A stretch of DNA of 64,000 nt from Paenibacillus selenitireducens (lineage in GTDB: Bacteria > Bacillota > Bacilli > Paenibacillales > Paenibacillaceae), in NCBI RefSeq assembly GCF_002021565.1, contig NZ_MSZX01000008.1, positions 27-64,026 of the forward strand, given 5' to 3'. The position numbers and the translations under genes were made by a program. Shown one piece after another: positions 56,339 to 64,000 of this stretch (position 1 is its first letter; every line of letters begins with the position of its first letter). The notes beneath the pieces are model-generated. The model was not told the DNA's origin and searched no databases. It saw only the letters and a list, made by a program, of their open reading frames with translations.

Positions 56339-57598
56339 ATGCTGTTTGTTTATGGTGCGCTCATGCCTTTGCGCGTACTAGAAGAAATCCTACTATGGAA
56401 AACGCAAGAAAAAGATAATATCGATTTAATCCAGAAATCCCTCCCCACCCTTGAACCGCAATATGTTGCGTGGCTCTCACAATGGGAGCAAGTAATCAAC
56501 AAGACGATCGACTATACGCCCTATTACATACATAAATTACTCCAAGCTCAACCTCCCTATCCAGAAGAATTACAGCATCAGGTGGATTTCCTCTTAAATA
56601 CCGCGATCTCCCAATCGGTCGAATTTATGAAGCAGTTACGACAAATCATGGAGAGCAGTCCGGCCATTCAGCGGAATCCTTTAATTCAAATTATGTTACG
56701 ACGGATCTTACAGCAATCCGAATATTTCATCCTTGCCATGCAGCCTGTTGTGAATCCAAGTGTCGGTCTACAACCTGCGCCTAGCGTAGAAGCTGAGAGA
56801 GAGGAGGCTGAAGCCGTGCATGTCCCTCAGAATCATGGTCATACAAACCCTGCCCCTATACAGGATAATCTCTATCGTGAGGACGCAGCTGAAGCTAATC
56901 CGGATGAAGCTCGCCGAGAGAAGATATGGTCTGATTTCATGAAAAAGGACCCTGTCGAAGAACCGAGGACACCGGTTCCTATTGGCGGCCATCGTCTGCC
57001 TCCCCTCCCTTATCCCTATAATGCGCTAGAGCCTCATATCGATGAGATGACCATGCAAATTCACCATGACAAACACCATAAAACCTACGTCGACGGATTA
57101 AATAAAGCAGAGTTATCCTTAGCCGATAGTCGGAATAAAGGGAACTATGACTTCATCAAATATTGGGAGAACGAGCTCGCATTTAATGGCTCTGGACACT
57201 ACCTCCATACTCTATTCTGGGATATCATGAGTCCGAACGGCGGCGGGAAACCTGAGGGAGAATTGCTCGAGCAGTTGAACCAAGACTATGGCAGTTATGA
57301 ACAGTTCAAAGCTCAATTCACTGCAGCTGCGGAAAAGGTTGAAGGCAGTGGATGGACCATACTTGTCTGGTCGCCGCGCAGCGGCCGTACGCAGATTCTT
57401 CAAGCGGAGAAACACCAGAATTTAACCCAGTGGGATAATATTCCGCTGCTTCCGCTGGATGTCTGGGAACACGCCTATTACTTGAAGTATCAAAACAACC
57501 GTCCAAAATATATTGAAAATTGGTGGTACGTGATCTGCTGGCCTGAAGTGGCGGAGCGCTATAAAAAAGCCAGACAGTTAAAATGGCAGCCTTGGTAA
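56339..57598 (+). CDS. Superoxide dismutase (Fe/Mn) with a long N-terminal extra domain
   Basis: About 419 residues. The C-terminal ~200 are a complete Fe/Mn superoxide dismutase: first His ligand in MQIHHDKHH (about 242), second in GHYLHTLFWD, then Asp and His in LDVWEHAYY. The N-terminal ~145 residues form an alpha-helical domain (EEILLWKTQEKDN and QSVEFMKQLRQIM), possibly related to DUF2935-type ferritin-like helices, joined by an acidic, Pro-rich linker (about 146-215). Bacillus SodF also has an N-terminal extension, but the size here is about twice a normal enzyme. RBS AAGGAGG. Confidence 0.9.
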   Translation: MLFVYGALMPLRVLEEILLWKTQEKDNIDLIQKSLPTLEPQYVAWLSQWEQVINKTIDYTPYYIHKLLQAQPPYPEELQHQVDFLLNTAISQSVEFMKQLRQIMESSPAIQRNPLIQIMLRRILQQSEYFILAMQPVVNPSVGLQPAPSVEAEREEAEAVHVPQNHGHTNPAPIQDNLYREDAAEANPDEARREKIWSDFMKKDPVEEPRTPVPIGGHRLPPLPYPYNALEPHIDEMTMQIHHDKHHKTYVDGLNKAELSLADSRNKGNYDFIKYWENELAFNGSGHYLHTLFWDIMSPNGGGKPEGELLEQLNQDYGSYEQFKAQFTAAAEKVEGSGWTILVWSPRSGRTQILQAEKHQNLTQWDNIPLLPLDVWEHAYYLKYQNNRPKYIENWWYVICWPEVAERYKKARQLKWQPW

Positions 57599-57619
57599 CG
57601 AGGTTCCTATCTCCATAAG

Positions 57620-57653
57620 AATACCCTCGCGGAGGTTCTCCACGAGGGTATTT
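57620..57653 (+). terminator. Terminator after the superoxide dismutase gene
   Basis: Stem ATACCCTCG / CGAGGGTAT with an inner GAG / CTC pairing, then TTTG. May also stop the opposing operon. Confidence 0.75.
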
Positions 57654-57684
57654 GTACGGCTGTCCTCCTCATTTGCAATCTTCC

Positions 57685-57846
57685 TCATAGGACAGAGGGG
57701 ATTTCTTCCTTCCGCAGCATCTCATTCTTCTCCCAGCTTGCGAAGAAGTCTTCCCATACGATATGGCAACGATCTTCATCTGTCCCCATCACGATGCCGA
57801 TGGTTCCATCCACTACGAACACGACACGATCGCCGATGCGAAACAT
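57685..57846 (-). CDS. Small hypothetical protein at the end of the Fix operon (53 residues)
   Basis: Not recognised. From the ATG at 57846 (GGGTG upstream) it reads MFRIGDRVVFVVDGTIGIVMG, then HIVWEDFFASWEK, a pattern suggesting a small SH3-like beta barrel; no Cys cluster or membrane helix. It begins five bases after the fixX stop and so belongs to the same operon. The gap is too small for a separate promoter. Its role beside electron transfer genes is unknown. Confidence 0.65.
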   Translation of the reverse strand: MFRIGDRVVFVVDGTIGIVMGTDEDRCHIVWEDFFASWEKNEMLRKEEIPSVL

Positions 57847-57851
57847 CGCGA

Positions 57852-58148
57852 TCACCCTAACCGAAAGATGATCCCGTGACCACCTTTCGGATACTCCCAC
57901 TTAATATTCTCATGCGGGCAGCCAATTCGGCAGCTTCCGCACTCATGACATCCCTCATACCCCACATGCATGCGAATATCTTCCCACTTATATACCTCTG
58001 CCGGGCAAAAAATCGTACAGATTTTGTCCGGACATTTCGTCGCGCAGGTATCATAATCCAACACATGCAAATGGGAGTTCGTGTCTGCTTTGAACCGAAT
58101 CAAATATTGCTTCTCTTCAATCGACTGTCCCTTGGCTGCATTACTCAT
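57852..58148 (-). CDS. fixX: FixX-type ferredoxin-like protein
   Basis: A 98-residue ferredoxin-like subunit. Cysteine motifs are CATKCPDKICTIFCP (about 40-54) and CHECGSCRIGCP (about 72-83), enough for the [4Fe-4S] site of the family. It joins FixC as the quinone-linked branch of the FixABCX complex. The ATG at 58148, after GGAGGG, overlaps the fixC stop by four bases. Confidence 0.93.
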   Translation of the reverse strand: MSNAAKGQSIEEKQYLIRFKADTNSHLHVLDYDTCATKCPDKICTIFCPAEVYKWEDIRMHVGYEGCHECGSCRIGCPHENIKWEYPKGGHGIIFRLG

Positions 58149-59440
58149 TTCATCACCCTCCATGCTTGAAACAAGTCGCGAGCAATCTTCATCTTCTCTC
58201 CTGCCGTACCGATCCCTTGCCAAATCTTCCGCTGCTTTTCTCGCTTCGACGTTCCGTCGACCGTAAACATTTGGCTTGCTGCACGGTTCAACATCGGGAT
58301 ATATTGCTCGAAGTAATGCGGGTACTTCTCGAAATGATGCGTCGCATCCTTATACTTCTTCAAATCTTCACCGACAAAGGAATCGAGCAATCGGCGCTTA
58401 TATACATCCAACGTTTTTTCGGTAAAATCCCCTGCAGCGATCGCTTCAATAATCGTCTCAGCCGCGACTACACCAGAGGTCATCGCCATATTCGATCCTT
58501 CTCGGTGAATGGCATTCACCAACTGGGCTGCGTCGCCAACCACGAGCACGCCATCCCCGACGATTCGCGGCATGGAGCGATATCCTCCCTCAGGAATCAA
58601 ATGGGCGAGATACTCCTGTTGATCCGTTCCTTGCAGATACGGACGAATCATCGGATGTGTCTTCACATATTCAAGCAATTCATAAGGTTTCAGCTTATGC
58701 TTGATGAGGCCTGACAGCATCGTGCCAACCCCAATATTCAAGCTATCCTTATTCGTGTACAGCCATGCGGTTCCGAGGATGCCTTTGGTAGAATCACCAA
58801 ATATCTCAATGGTACAGCCTTGATCGCCTTCCAGATTGAACCGGTCTTCAATAATCCTCTTATCGAGCTTCAAGACTTCCATGACGGCTAGCGCCACTTC
58901 ATCCGGCTTGAATTCCTTATGAAAACCGAGAGACTTCGCTAGCAGCGAATTCACGCCATCTGCTAGTACCACTACATTGGCGTAGATGTCTCCTTCAGGA
59001 CGATCTGTACGCACACCAACTACGCGTCCGTTCTCGACAATACATGCTAAAGCGACCGTCTCATTCACAAGGACAGCGCCTTGCTCCACCGCTTTATCCG
59101 CGAACCATTGATCAAATTTCGCACGCAGCACCGTAAAATTGTTGTAGGGTTCCTTTCCCCACTCCATCCCTTTGTAACTGAAGGTCGCAGCAGACTCCTT
59201 ATCCAGCATCATGAACCGCTGCTCAACGATCGGGCGCTCAATCGGGGCTTCCTTATAGAACCCGGGAATGATATCTTCCATCATCTTGCGATATAACACA
59301 CCGCCCATGACATTCTTCGAACCAGGATATTCCCCCCTCTCCAGCAATAAAACGCTTACATTGTTCTTGGCTAAAGTATATGCGCAAGCGGTTCCGGCTG
59401 GACCGGCGCCAACCACGATCACATCAAATTTTTCAGCCAT
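58145..59440 (-). CDS. fixC: FixC-type FAD-dependent electron transfer flavoprotein:quinone oxidoreductase
   Basis: A 431-residue flavoprotein. The FAD-binding motif is VVGAGPAGTACAYTLA at the N-terminus, with GVLYRKM, ADGVNSLLAKSLG and VVGDAAQLVN-type GDAA box further on. It accepts electrons from the EtfAB pair and passes them to quinone with FixX. It overlaps the etfA gene by eight bases. Same gene order (A-B-C-X) as in FixABCX operons of nitrogen fixers and carnitine users; which physiological branch applies here is unknown. Confidence 0.94.
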   Translation of the reverse strand: MAEKFDVIVVGAGPAGTACAYTLAKNNVSVLLLERGEYPGSKNVMGGVLYRKMMEDIIPGFYKEAPIERPIVEQRFMMLDKESAATFSYKGMEWGKEPYNNFTVLRAKFDQWFADKAVEQGAVLVNETVALACIVENGRVVGVRTDRPEGDIYANVVVLADGVNSLLAKSLGFHKEFKPDEVALAVMEVLKLDKRIIEDRFNLEGDQGCTIEIFGDSTKGILGTAWLYTNKDSLNIGVGTMLSGLIKHKLKPYELLEYVKTHPMIRPYLQGTDQQEYLAHLIPEGGYRSMPRIVGDGVLVVGDAAQLVNAIHREGSNMAMTSGVVAAETIIEAIAAGDFTEKTLDVYKRRLLDSFVGEDLKKYKDATHHFEKYPHYFEQYIPMLNRAASQMFTVDGTSKREKQRKIWQGIGTAGEKMKIARDLFQAWRVMK

Positions 59441-60455
59441 ATTCCACCTCTTTCCCGAGTGCTTGTTGGAAGGCCTGGGTTAATAGGGGCACAATCTGGA
59501 ATGCATCGCCCACAATCCCATAATGGCAAGCCTGGAAGATCGACGCATTCGGATCTTGATTGATGGCAATGATCAGACCGGAATTCTGCATGCCCACCAA
59601 GTGTTGAATCGCCCCAGAGATACCAATGGCAAAATAAATCTTCGGGGTCACGGTGACACCCGTCTGTCCGACCTGAGCGTGATGTTCAATCCACCCGGCC
59701 TCTACAGCATCCCGGCTTGCGCCCACGGATGCGCCGATCGTATTCGCGAATTCCCGAATCATTTCGAAGCCAGCTTTGCCGCCGAGGCCTTTCCCTCCAG
59801 CCACGATGATATCCGCCTCATCCAAGCGGATTCGTTGGACGGCAAATCGCACGATATCCAACACTTTCGTACGAATCTCTTCTTCGCGAAGCTCCACAGG
59901 CTCCTCCATAATTTCACCAGCACGGCTATAATCCGGTTCTAAAGCTTTTACAACCTTCGGACGAACCGTCGCCATTTGTGGCCGATCCTTCTTGCATAGA
60001 ATCGTCGCCATGATATTACCGCCAAAGGCCGGACGACTAGCCTCTAGCAGCCCTGTTTCCGCGTCCACATCGAGCATCGTCGTATCTGCGGTCAATCCCG
60101 TTGCCAGATCCGTCGCCACCGCACTCGCTAGATCCTTGCCCGTCGAAGTGCCACCATAGAGGAAGATTTCAGGCTTATACTTCTGACAACCGGCGATAAT
60201 AGCCTTCATGTAGGATTCTGTCCGATAGTACTTGAAGATGGGAGCATCGTACACATAGACACAATCCGCGCCATAAGCAATCGCATGTTCTGCGAGTGGT
60301 TTCACACCGTCGCCGATTAAGATCCCTGCTAGCGACACGCCCCTCTTATCGGCTAGACGCCGTCCCGCCCCCAGGAGTTCCAGCGATACAGGGACAATGG
60401 AGCCGCTTTTATGTTCAAGGAACACCCATACGCCATGATAATCTTCAATATTCAC
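59433..60455 (-). CDS. fixB: Electron transfer flavoprotein alpha subunit (FixB type)
   Basis: A 340-residue EtfA. The C-terminal FAD-binding region is present: AGGKGLGGKAGFEMI, GASVGASRDAVEAGW, QVGQTGVTVTPKIYFAIGISGAIQH (core GQTGVTVTPK and GISGAIQH). It starts with GTG after GGAGG, overlapping the beta subunit gene by four bases. FixAB-type ETFs carry two FADs and can bifurcate electrons; the sequence fits this class, but activity cannot be judged by eye. Confidence 0.94.
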   Translation of the reverse strand: MNIEDYHGVWVFLEHKSGSIVPVSLELLGAGRRLADKRGVSLAGILIGDGVKPLAEHAIAYGADCVYVYDAPIFKYYRTESYMKAIIAGCQKYKPEIFLYGGTSTGKDLASAVATDLATGLTADTTMLDVDAETGLLEASRPAFGGNIMATILCKKDRPQMATVRPKVVKALEPDYSRAGEIMEEPVELREEEIRTKVLDIVRFAVQRIRLDEADIIVAGGKGLGGKAGFEMIREFANTIGASVGASRDAVEAGWIEHHAQVGQTGVTVTPKIYFAIGISGAIQHLVGMQNSGLIIAINQDPNASIFQACHYGIVGDAFQIVPLLTQAFQQALGKEVEYG

Positions 60456-61297
60456 TGTGGTCCGCCTCCTTTACGCATGCCGACATCCCGGAACAATGTC
60501 TTTCTCTCCATGAGTATCGAGAATAACCGCTGCACCTGTTCTTCGCTTGTGCCTTGGAGCATCTCGCCCCCCTTCGGCTTCTCAGGTGGCCATACCTTTG
60601 CAACAATCGTCGGGGATCCTTTCAGTCCCAGTAGTGTCCGATCGACATCGCCCAAGTCATCGACGGACCAGACGACAGGCTGATACCTTGCTGCTCTCAG
60701 CATATTCGGAAGGGTCGAATACGGAATCTCATTAATCTCCTTCTCGACGGAGAGTAGACAGGGGAGTGAGGTCTGGATCACTTCATACCCATCCTCCAGC
60801 TTACGGTGCACAATCGCAATGCCCGCTTCCTGCTCAAGCTCCACAACTTTATTCACGCTCGTTAACGGCGGGATGTCCAACCGCCGCGCAATGCCCGGAC
60901 CCACTTGGCCGGTATCCCCATCGATGGTCATTTTGCCGCAAATGATCAAATCGATCGGATGAAGGGTCCCAATCTTCTCAAGTGCCTTGGTCAATGAATA
61001 ACTCGTAGCCAGCGTATCCGCCCCGGCAAACGCACGATCCGTAATCAAATATCCCTCGTCCGCTCCGATCTCAATGCATTTGCGAATCGCCTTCACGGCT
61101 GGCGGAGGCCCCATCGTAACGACGGATACCTTCCCCCCATATCTCGCTTTCAGCCGAACAGCTTCTTCCACCGCATGGGCATCATACGGATTTAGGATGG
61201 CAGGAGCGCTGGAACGATCCATGGTGTTCGTCTTGGGGTTCATTTTGATGATTTTCGTATCCGGGACCTGCTTAATACAAGCGACAATGTGAAGCAT
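60452..61297 (-). CDS. fixA: Electron transfer flavoprotein beta subunit (FixA type)
   Basis: A 281-residue EtfB, first gene of the operon. It has ACIKQVPDTKIIKMNP at the start, NPYDAHAVEEAVRLK, VTMGPP and DGDTGQVGPGIARRL, as in the FixA/bifurcating group. The ATG at 61297 follows AAAGGAG; seven further upstream codons to 61318 are not preferred. Together with FixB, FixC and FixX it forms a complex linking NADH to quinone and a low-potential acceptor. Confidence 0.94.
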   Translation of the reverse strand: MLHIVACIKQVPDTKIIKMNPKTNTMDRSSAPAILNPYDAHAVEEAVRLKARYGGKVSVVTMGPPPAVKAIRKCIEIGADEGYLITDRAFAGADTLATSYSLTKALEKIGTLHPIDLIICGKMTIDGDTGQVGPGIARRLDIPPLTSVNKVVELEQEAGIAIVHRKLEDGYEVIQTSLPCLLSVEKEINEIPYSTLPNMLRAARYQPVVWSVDDLGDVDRTLLGLKGSPTIVAKVWPPEKPKGGEMLQGTSEEQVQRLFSILMERKTLFRDVGMRKGGGPQ

Positions 61298-61393
61298 AAG
61301 CAACCACTCCTTTATCATGGCTGGATCGACACATTTCTTCTTATCACTTTATTGTTGCAACGCCTGTTCTATGCCCGCTAATAGACAAAATAA

Positions 61394-61408
61394 CCCCACA
61401 AAGTGGGG
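61394..61408 (-). terminator. Short GC hairpin in the fixA leader
   Basis: CCCCAC AAA GTGGGG palindrome; on the minus strand it is followed by TTATTTTG. Either a second stop for folE transcripts or an attenuator ahead of fixA. Confidence 0.55.
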
Positions 61409-61458
61409 ATTTGGCTTCGAAGCTGATTCAGGTACTTTGCGGGGGGCCCCGGAAATGC

Positions 61459-61505
61459 AAAAAAATCGCCCGTACGGCCCCTATTCAGAGCCTTACAGAC
61501 GATTT
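61459..61505 (-). terminator. Terminator after folE
   Basis: Minus-strand imperfect stem AAATCGTCTGTA / TACGGGCGATTT with an inner GGC / GCC pairing, then seven T residues. Confidence 0.75.
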
Positions 61506-61519
61506 ATGCCATGAAATAT

Positions 61520-62089
61520 TTATTTGATTAAAGATAAGAATTCATTCCGAAGCGTTGCGCTCTTACGGAAGCTTCCCCGTACGCCGGAGGTCACTGTCTT
61601 GCTGCCCGGCTTCTTCACACCACGTGCACACATGCACAAATGTTCTCCCTCGACAACAACCATCACCCCATGGGGCTGCAGCACTTCTTGCATAATATCT
61701 GCAATTTCAGACGTAATGCGTTCCTGCACTTGCAGCTTGCGTGTCACGGCTTCAACCAAACGCGCCAGCTTGCTTAATCCAGCAATTTTACCGCTTGGAA
61801 TATATCCAATATGGATCTTTCCGAAGAAAGGCGCCATATGATGCTCGCACTGGCTGTAATACGTAATGTCTTTCACGATCACGAGTTCTTCATGTTGTTC
61901 ATCGAACGTGACGCCAATCACTTCACGTGGATCTACCGCATATCCTGCAAAAATCTCTTCATACATGCGAGCGACACGCGCAGGCGTCTCGATCAGACCT
62001 TCCCGTTCAACGTCCTCGCCAATTAATTTCAGAATTTGCTGCACATGGTACTCGATCTTCTCGCGATTCTGTTCCACGTTTTCATTCAC
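61520..62089 (-). CDS. folE: GTP cyclohydrolase I
   Basis: FolE converts GTP to dihydroneopterin triphosphate, the start of folate and also queuosine synthesis. The Zn ligands are Cys and His in [11 protein letters not shown] and Cys in [10 protein letters not shown], with [13 protein letters not shown] near the end. The start is uncertain: GTG at 62089 (GGGAG ten bases upstream) gives the family-normal 189 residues; a TTG at 62110 would add seven. An open frame continues to an ATG at 62170. Close to yneF and a queuosine gene on the same strand. Confidence 0.94.
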   Translation of the reverse strand: MNENVEQNREKIEYHVQQILKLIGEDVEREGLIETPARVARMYEEIFAGYAVDPREVIGVTFDEQHEELVIVKDITYYSQCEHHMAPFFGKIHIGYIPSGKIAGLSKLARLVEAVTRKLQVQERITSEIADIMQEVLQPHGVMVVVEGEHLCMCARGVKKPGSKTVTSGVRGSFRKSATLRNEFLSLIK

Positions 62090-62211
62090 GTAATCTTTTG
62101 CTCCCGACAAGATGTTCCCCACTTTCTTACCACAATAGATAAGAGCTACCCTCTTAACGCGGTCGTTCATCTTCGAATGGACCGCGGGTAAAGGTTTTTC
62201 TCACGTATCGC

Positions 62212-62430
62212 TTACTTAAATTTACGGCCCCCGCCTTGACTCTTCATCATTTGCTGCGCCTTCTGCATTTGCTTGCTATTCATGTTATAACCCATTTGCT
62301 TCGCCATCTTGGCAAGCATTTGCGGATCATTCTGCATCTTCGTCATTTGTCTGCGCAGATAGAATACGCCGATGACAAATCCAAGAATCAATCCCACAAC
62401 CAACGTAATAATAGGCAATGCAATATTCAT
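62212..62430 (-). CDS. yneF: YneF-family small membrane protein
   Basis: A 72-residue UPF0154/YneF protein: one N-terminal membrane helix (ALPIITLVVGLILGFVIG) followed by a basic helix with RRQMTKMQNDP and a Met/Gln-rich tail. This length and layout match the Bacillus family, whose function is unknown. RBS GGGTGA. It lies between folE and the queG-ogt gene. Confidence 0.9.
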   Translation of the reverse strand: MNIALPIITLVVGLILGFVIGVFYLRRQMTKMQNDPQMLAKMAKQMGYNMNSKQMQKAQQMMKSQGGGRKFK

Positions 62431-62574
62431 TGTATACGGTCACCCCAACTTGTTATTTAACACCTTAAATCAGATTAAACATTCAAACTGTCGAATGACA
62501 TTTTGAAGAACCTCTTGTAGGTGCATTATTTCCACATATCATAGCATGTCACTAACCCACTGACAAACTGAAAA

Positions 62575-64000
62575 TCAATCCTGCCGCTGCTCTAGCGCAA
62601 GAAGGATTTGTTTCTTATCTAACCCGCCGCCGTAACCTACCATCGCACCGCTTGCGCCAATCACGCGATGACAAGGCACGATGATCGATACCGGATTCTT
62701 ATTATTCGCTCCGCCTACCGCGCGAACGGCCTTTGGCTGGCCAATCTGTTCTGCCACTTGCTTATAAGACCACGTCTCCCCGTAAGGGATTTCCGTAAGG
62801 GCTTGCCAGACTTTCCGTTGGAAAGGAGTTCCTTGCATATCCAGCGGAATATCGAACGTTGTACGCTGCCCGCCAAAGTACTCTTTCAACTGGCCTACAA
62901 TATCATCCAAAGCCGCCGAGTTAGGTATCAGTTCAGGATGTTCGTACCAACGGCTTGTCCATTGCTGAATTTTCTCTTCACGATCGGCATATGTGCCAAA
63001 TTCAATATGACAGAGCCCTTTCATCGAACGAATGAGTGTTAAGGTTCCTATAGGAGAATCCATCTCTCGGTAAAATAACGGCTCCGTGTCTGCACCAAGC
63101 TTCACTCGCGCACGTTGAATAGCTTCCAGCACCTCGATATGCGATTCCCGTTGTATGACATCATTCAATACATCCATGGATGCTTCTCCCCCAATCTTGC
63201 TCAAAGCCCACGCTGCTGTATAACGCAGCTCATATCTCGGATCTTCCCGCATAACAGTATGCAAATGTGGAATGGCAGTTGCGTCCTTGAAATTCCCTAA
63301 CCCAATAATCACATTGCGCTGAATTGGTTTCTTACCGCGCCATGAGGAGGCATTACTGCCAAATCTCGCTTTGAATTCCTTGTTGCTTAAGCTGAGTAAC
63401 GGAATTAATAACGGCTTCACGGTCTCCGGATCCGGTTGCAATTCCGGATGCTGGGTCCAGTTCTTGCCGCGATTCGGCGGACAGACAATCTGACATGTAT
63501 CACAGCCATAGAGTCGGTTCCCGATCTTCGTCATGAACTCTTCGCTTAACGTGCCTTTGGTCTGGGTGAGAAATGATATGCAGCGCTGAGCATTCAATTG
63601 CCCTGGCCCTACAAGTGCGCCTGTTGGACAAGCATCAATACAGCGATTGCAATCCCCGCATCCCTCTTCCACAGGGGTATCCGGCTCAAAAGGCAGATTC
63701 GTGATCATTTCCCCCAGATACATCCACGAACCCAACTTGGGCGAAATAATCGAGCAGTTCTTCGCGCTCCAGCCAATCCCTGCCCGCTCTGCAACGGCAC
63801 GATCGGAAAGCGCTCCGGTATCTACCATACTCTCCATCCGGGCTTCCGGAACCCGTTCTTGAATAAATGCCTCTAACCTTGCCAACCGCTCGCGAAGTGC
63901 TTGATGATAGTCTTGGCCCCAGGCGGATCGCGATAAGATACCGCGATATGCACCTGGTTCGGATTTCGGTGGATCTATGAGCTTGGACGGATAGGCGACC
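62575..64000 (-). CDS. QueG epoxyqueuosine reductase fused to Ogt methyltransferase (5' end off-window)
   Basis: The frame is open to the right edge, so the start is missing; the visible ~475 codons read VAYPSKLIDPP onward. First comes QueG: the [4Fe-4S] motifs CGDCNRCIDACP and CDTCQIVCPP, followed by HEAT-like helices (RNVIIGLGNF, RYTAAWALSKIGG). QueG makes queuosine in tRNA, using cobalamin. Then, without a stop, about 165 residues of an Ogt-type O6-alkylguanine methyltransferase begin at FYREMDSPIGTLTLI, with the acceptor Cys in IVPCHRVIG. Two unrelated activities sit in one chain. Confidence 0.9.
   Translation of the reverse strand, partial: VAYPSKLIDPPKSEPGAYRGILSRSAWGQDYHQALRERLARLEAFIQERVPEARMESMVDTGALSDRAVAERAGIGWSAKNCSIISPKLGSWMYLGEMITNLPFEPDTPVEEGCGDCNRCIDACPTGALVGPGQLNAQRCISFLTQTKGTLSEEFMTKIGNRLYGCDTCQIVCPPNRGKNWTQHPELQPDPETVKPLLIPLLSLSNKEFKARFGSNASSWRGKKPIQRNVIIGLGNFKDATAIPHLHTVMREDPRYELRYTAAWALSKIGGEASMDVLNDVIQRESHIEVLEAIQRARVKLGADTEPLFYREMDSPIGTLTLIRSMKGLCHIEFGTYADREEKIQQWTSRWYEHPELIPNSAALDDIVGQLKEYFGGQRTTFDIPLDMQGTPFQRKVWQALTEIPYGETWSYKQVAEQIGQPKAVRAVGGANNKNPVSIIVPCHRVIGASGAMVGYGGGLDKKQILLALEQRQD

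Overview
The window looks like chromosome from a Paenibacillus-type Firmicute. The 16S rRNA 5' end at the left edge carries the V1 sequence typical of that group. Ribosome binding sites are strong AGGAGG types, several starts are GTG or TTG, catabolite (cre) boxes follow the Bacillus consensus, and the riboswitches are Firmicute types (guanine and yybP-ykoY/manganese). No phage, plasmid, IS element, CRISPR array or tRNA gene was seen. Most of the window is core chromosome with a few accessory patches.

Layout, 0-22 kb: a truncated 16S gene and its promoter; murQ-murP for N-acetylmuramic acid uptake and conversion, behind a promoter with two RpiR-type palindromes and a cre box; a purine permease under a guanine riboswitch. 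Next is a sugar-use block on the minus strand: a YesM/YesN-like two-component system, an ABC importer, LacZ beta-galactosidase, a DMT exporter and a GH63-like glycosidase. Paired TTTTGTTCG half-sites 22 bp apart and cre boxes lie upstream of its target genes. An odd patch at 17.4-19.1 kb holds a gene remnant, a dispersed repeat and an HTH protein made largely of near-identical 28-residue repeats. A DeoR-type regulator with nagA follows; NagA acts on GlcNAc-6-P, the product of MurQ, so the two loci join in cell-wall sugar recycling.

22-41.6 kb: guaA; a MoxR-DUF58-transglutaminase operon; a polysaccharide deacetylase; a DedA protein; a second copy of the dispersed repeat; a Bcp peroxiredoxin; an ABC-2 exporter (ATPase and two permeases) divergent from an LCP wall-polymer transferase and a glutamate-1-semialdehyde aminomutase; a TerC-family protein behind a manganese riboswitch with two consecutive terminators; and a biotin operon (bioD-bioB-bioF-bioH-like-bioC) under a clear BirA operator.

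41.7-64 kb: an SGNH hydrolase with stalk domains, an inositol monophosphatase family protein, fabI, uvsE, ddl, an amidase-domain protein, acnA, a tiny two-helix membrane protein, pirin and DoxX divergent from an HxlR regulator, an IclR regulator, an alpha/beta hydrolase, a superoxide dismutase with a long N-terminal extra domain, a FixABCX electron-transfer operon with an appended 53-residue protein, folE, yneF, and a QueG epoxyqueuosine reductase fused to an Ogt-type methyltransferase and cut by the right edge.

I see no obviously new defence or mobile system. The least explained items are the repeat-built HTH protein with the neighbouring dispersed repeat, the 22-bp-spaced half-sites of the sugar regulon, and the domain fusions (QueG-Ogt, extended SodF).
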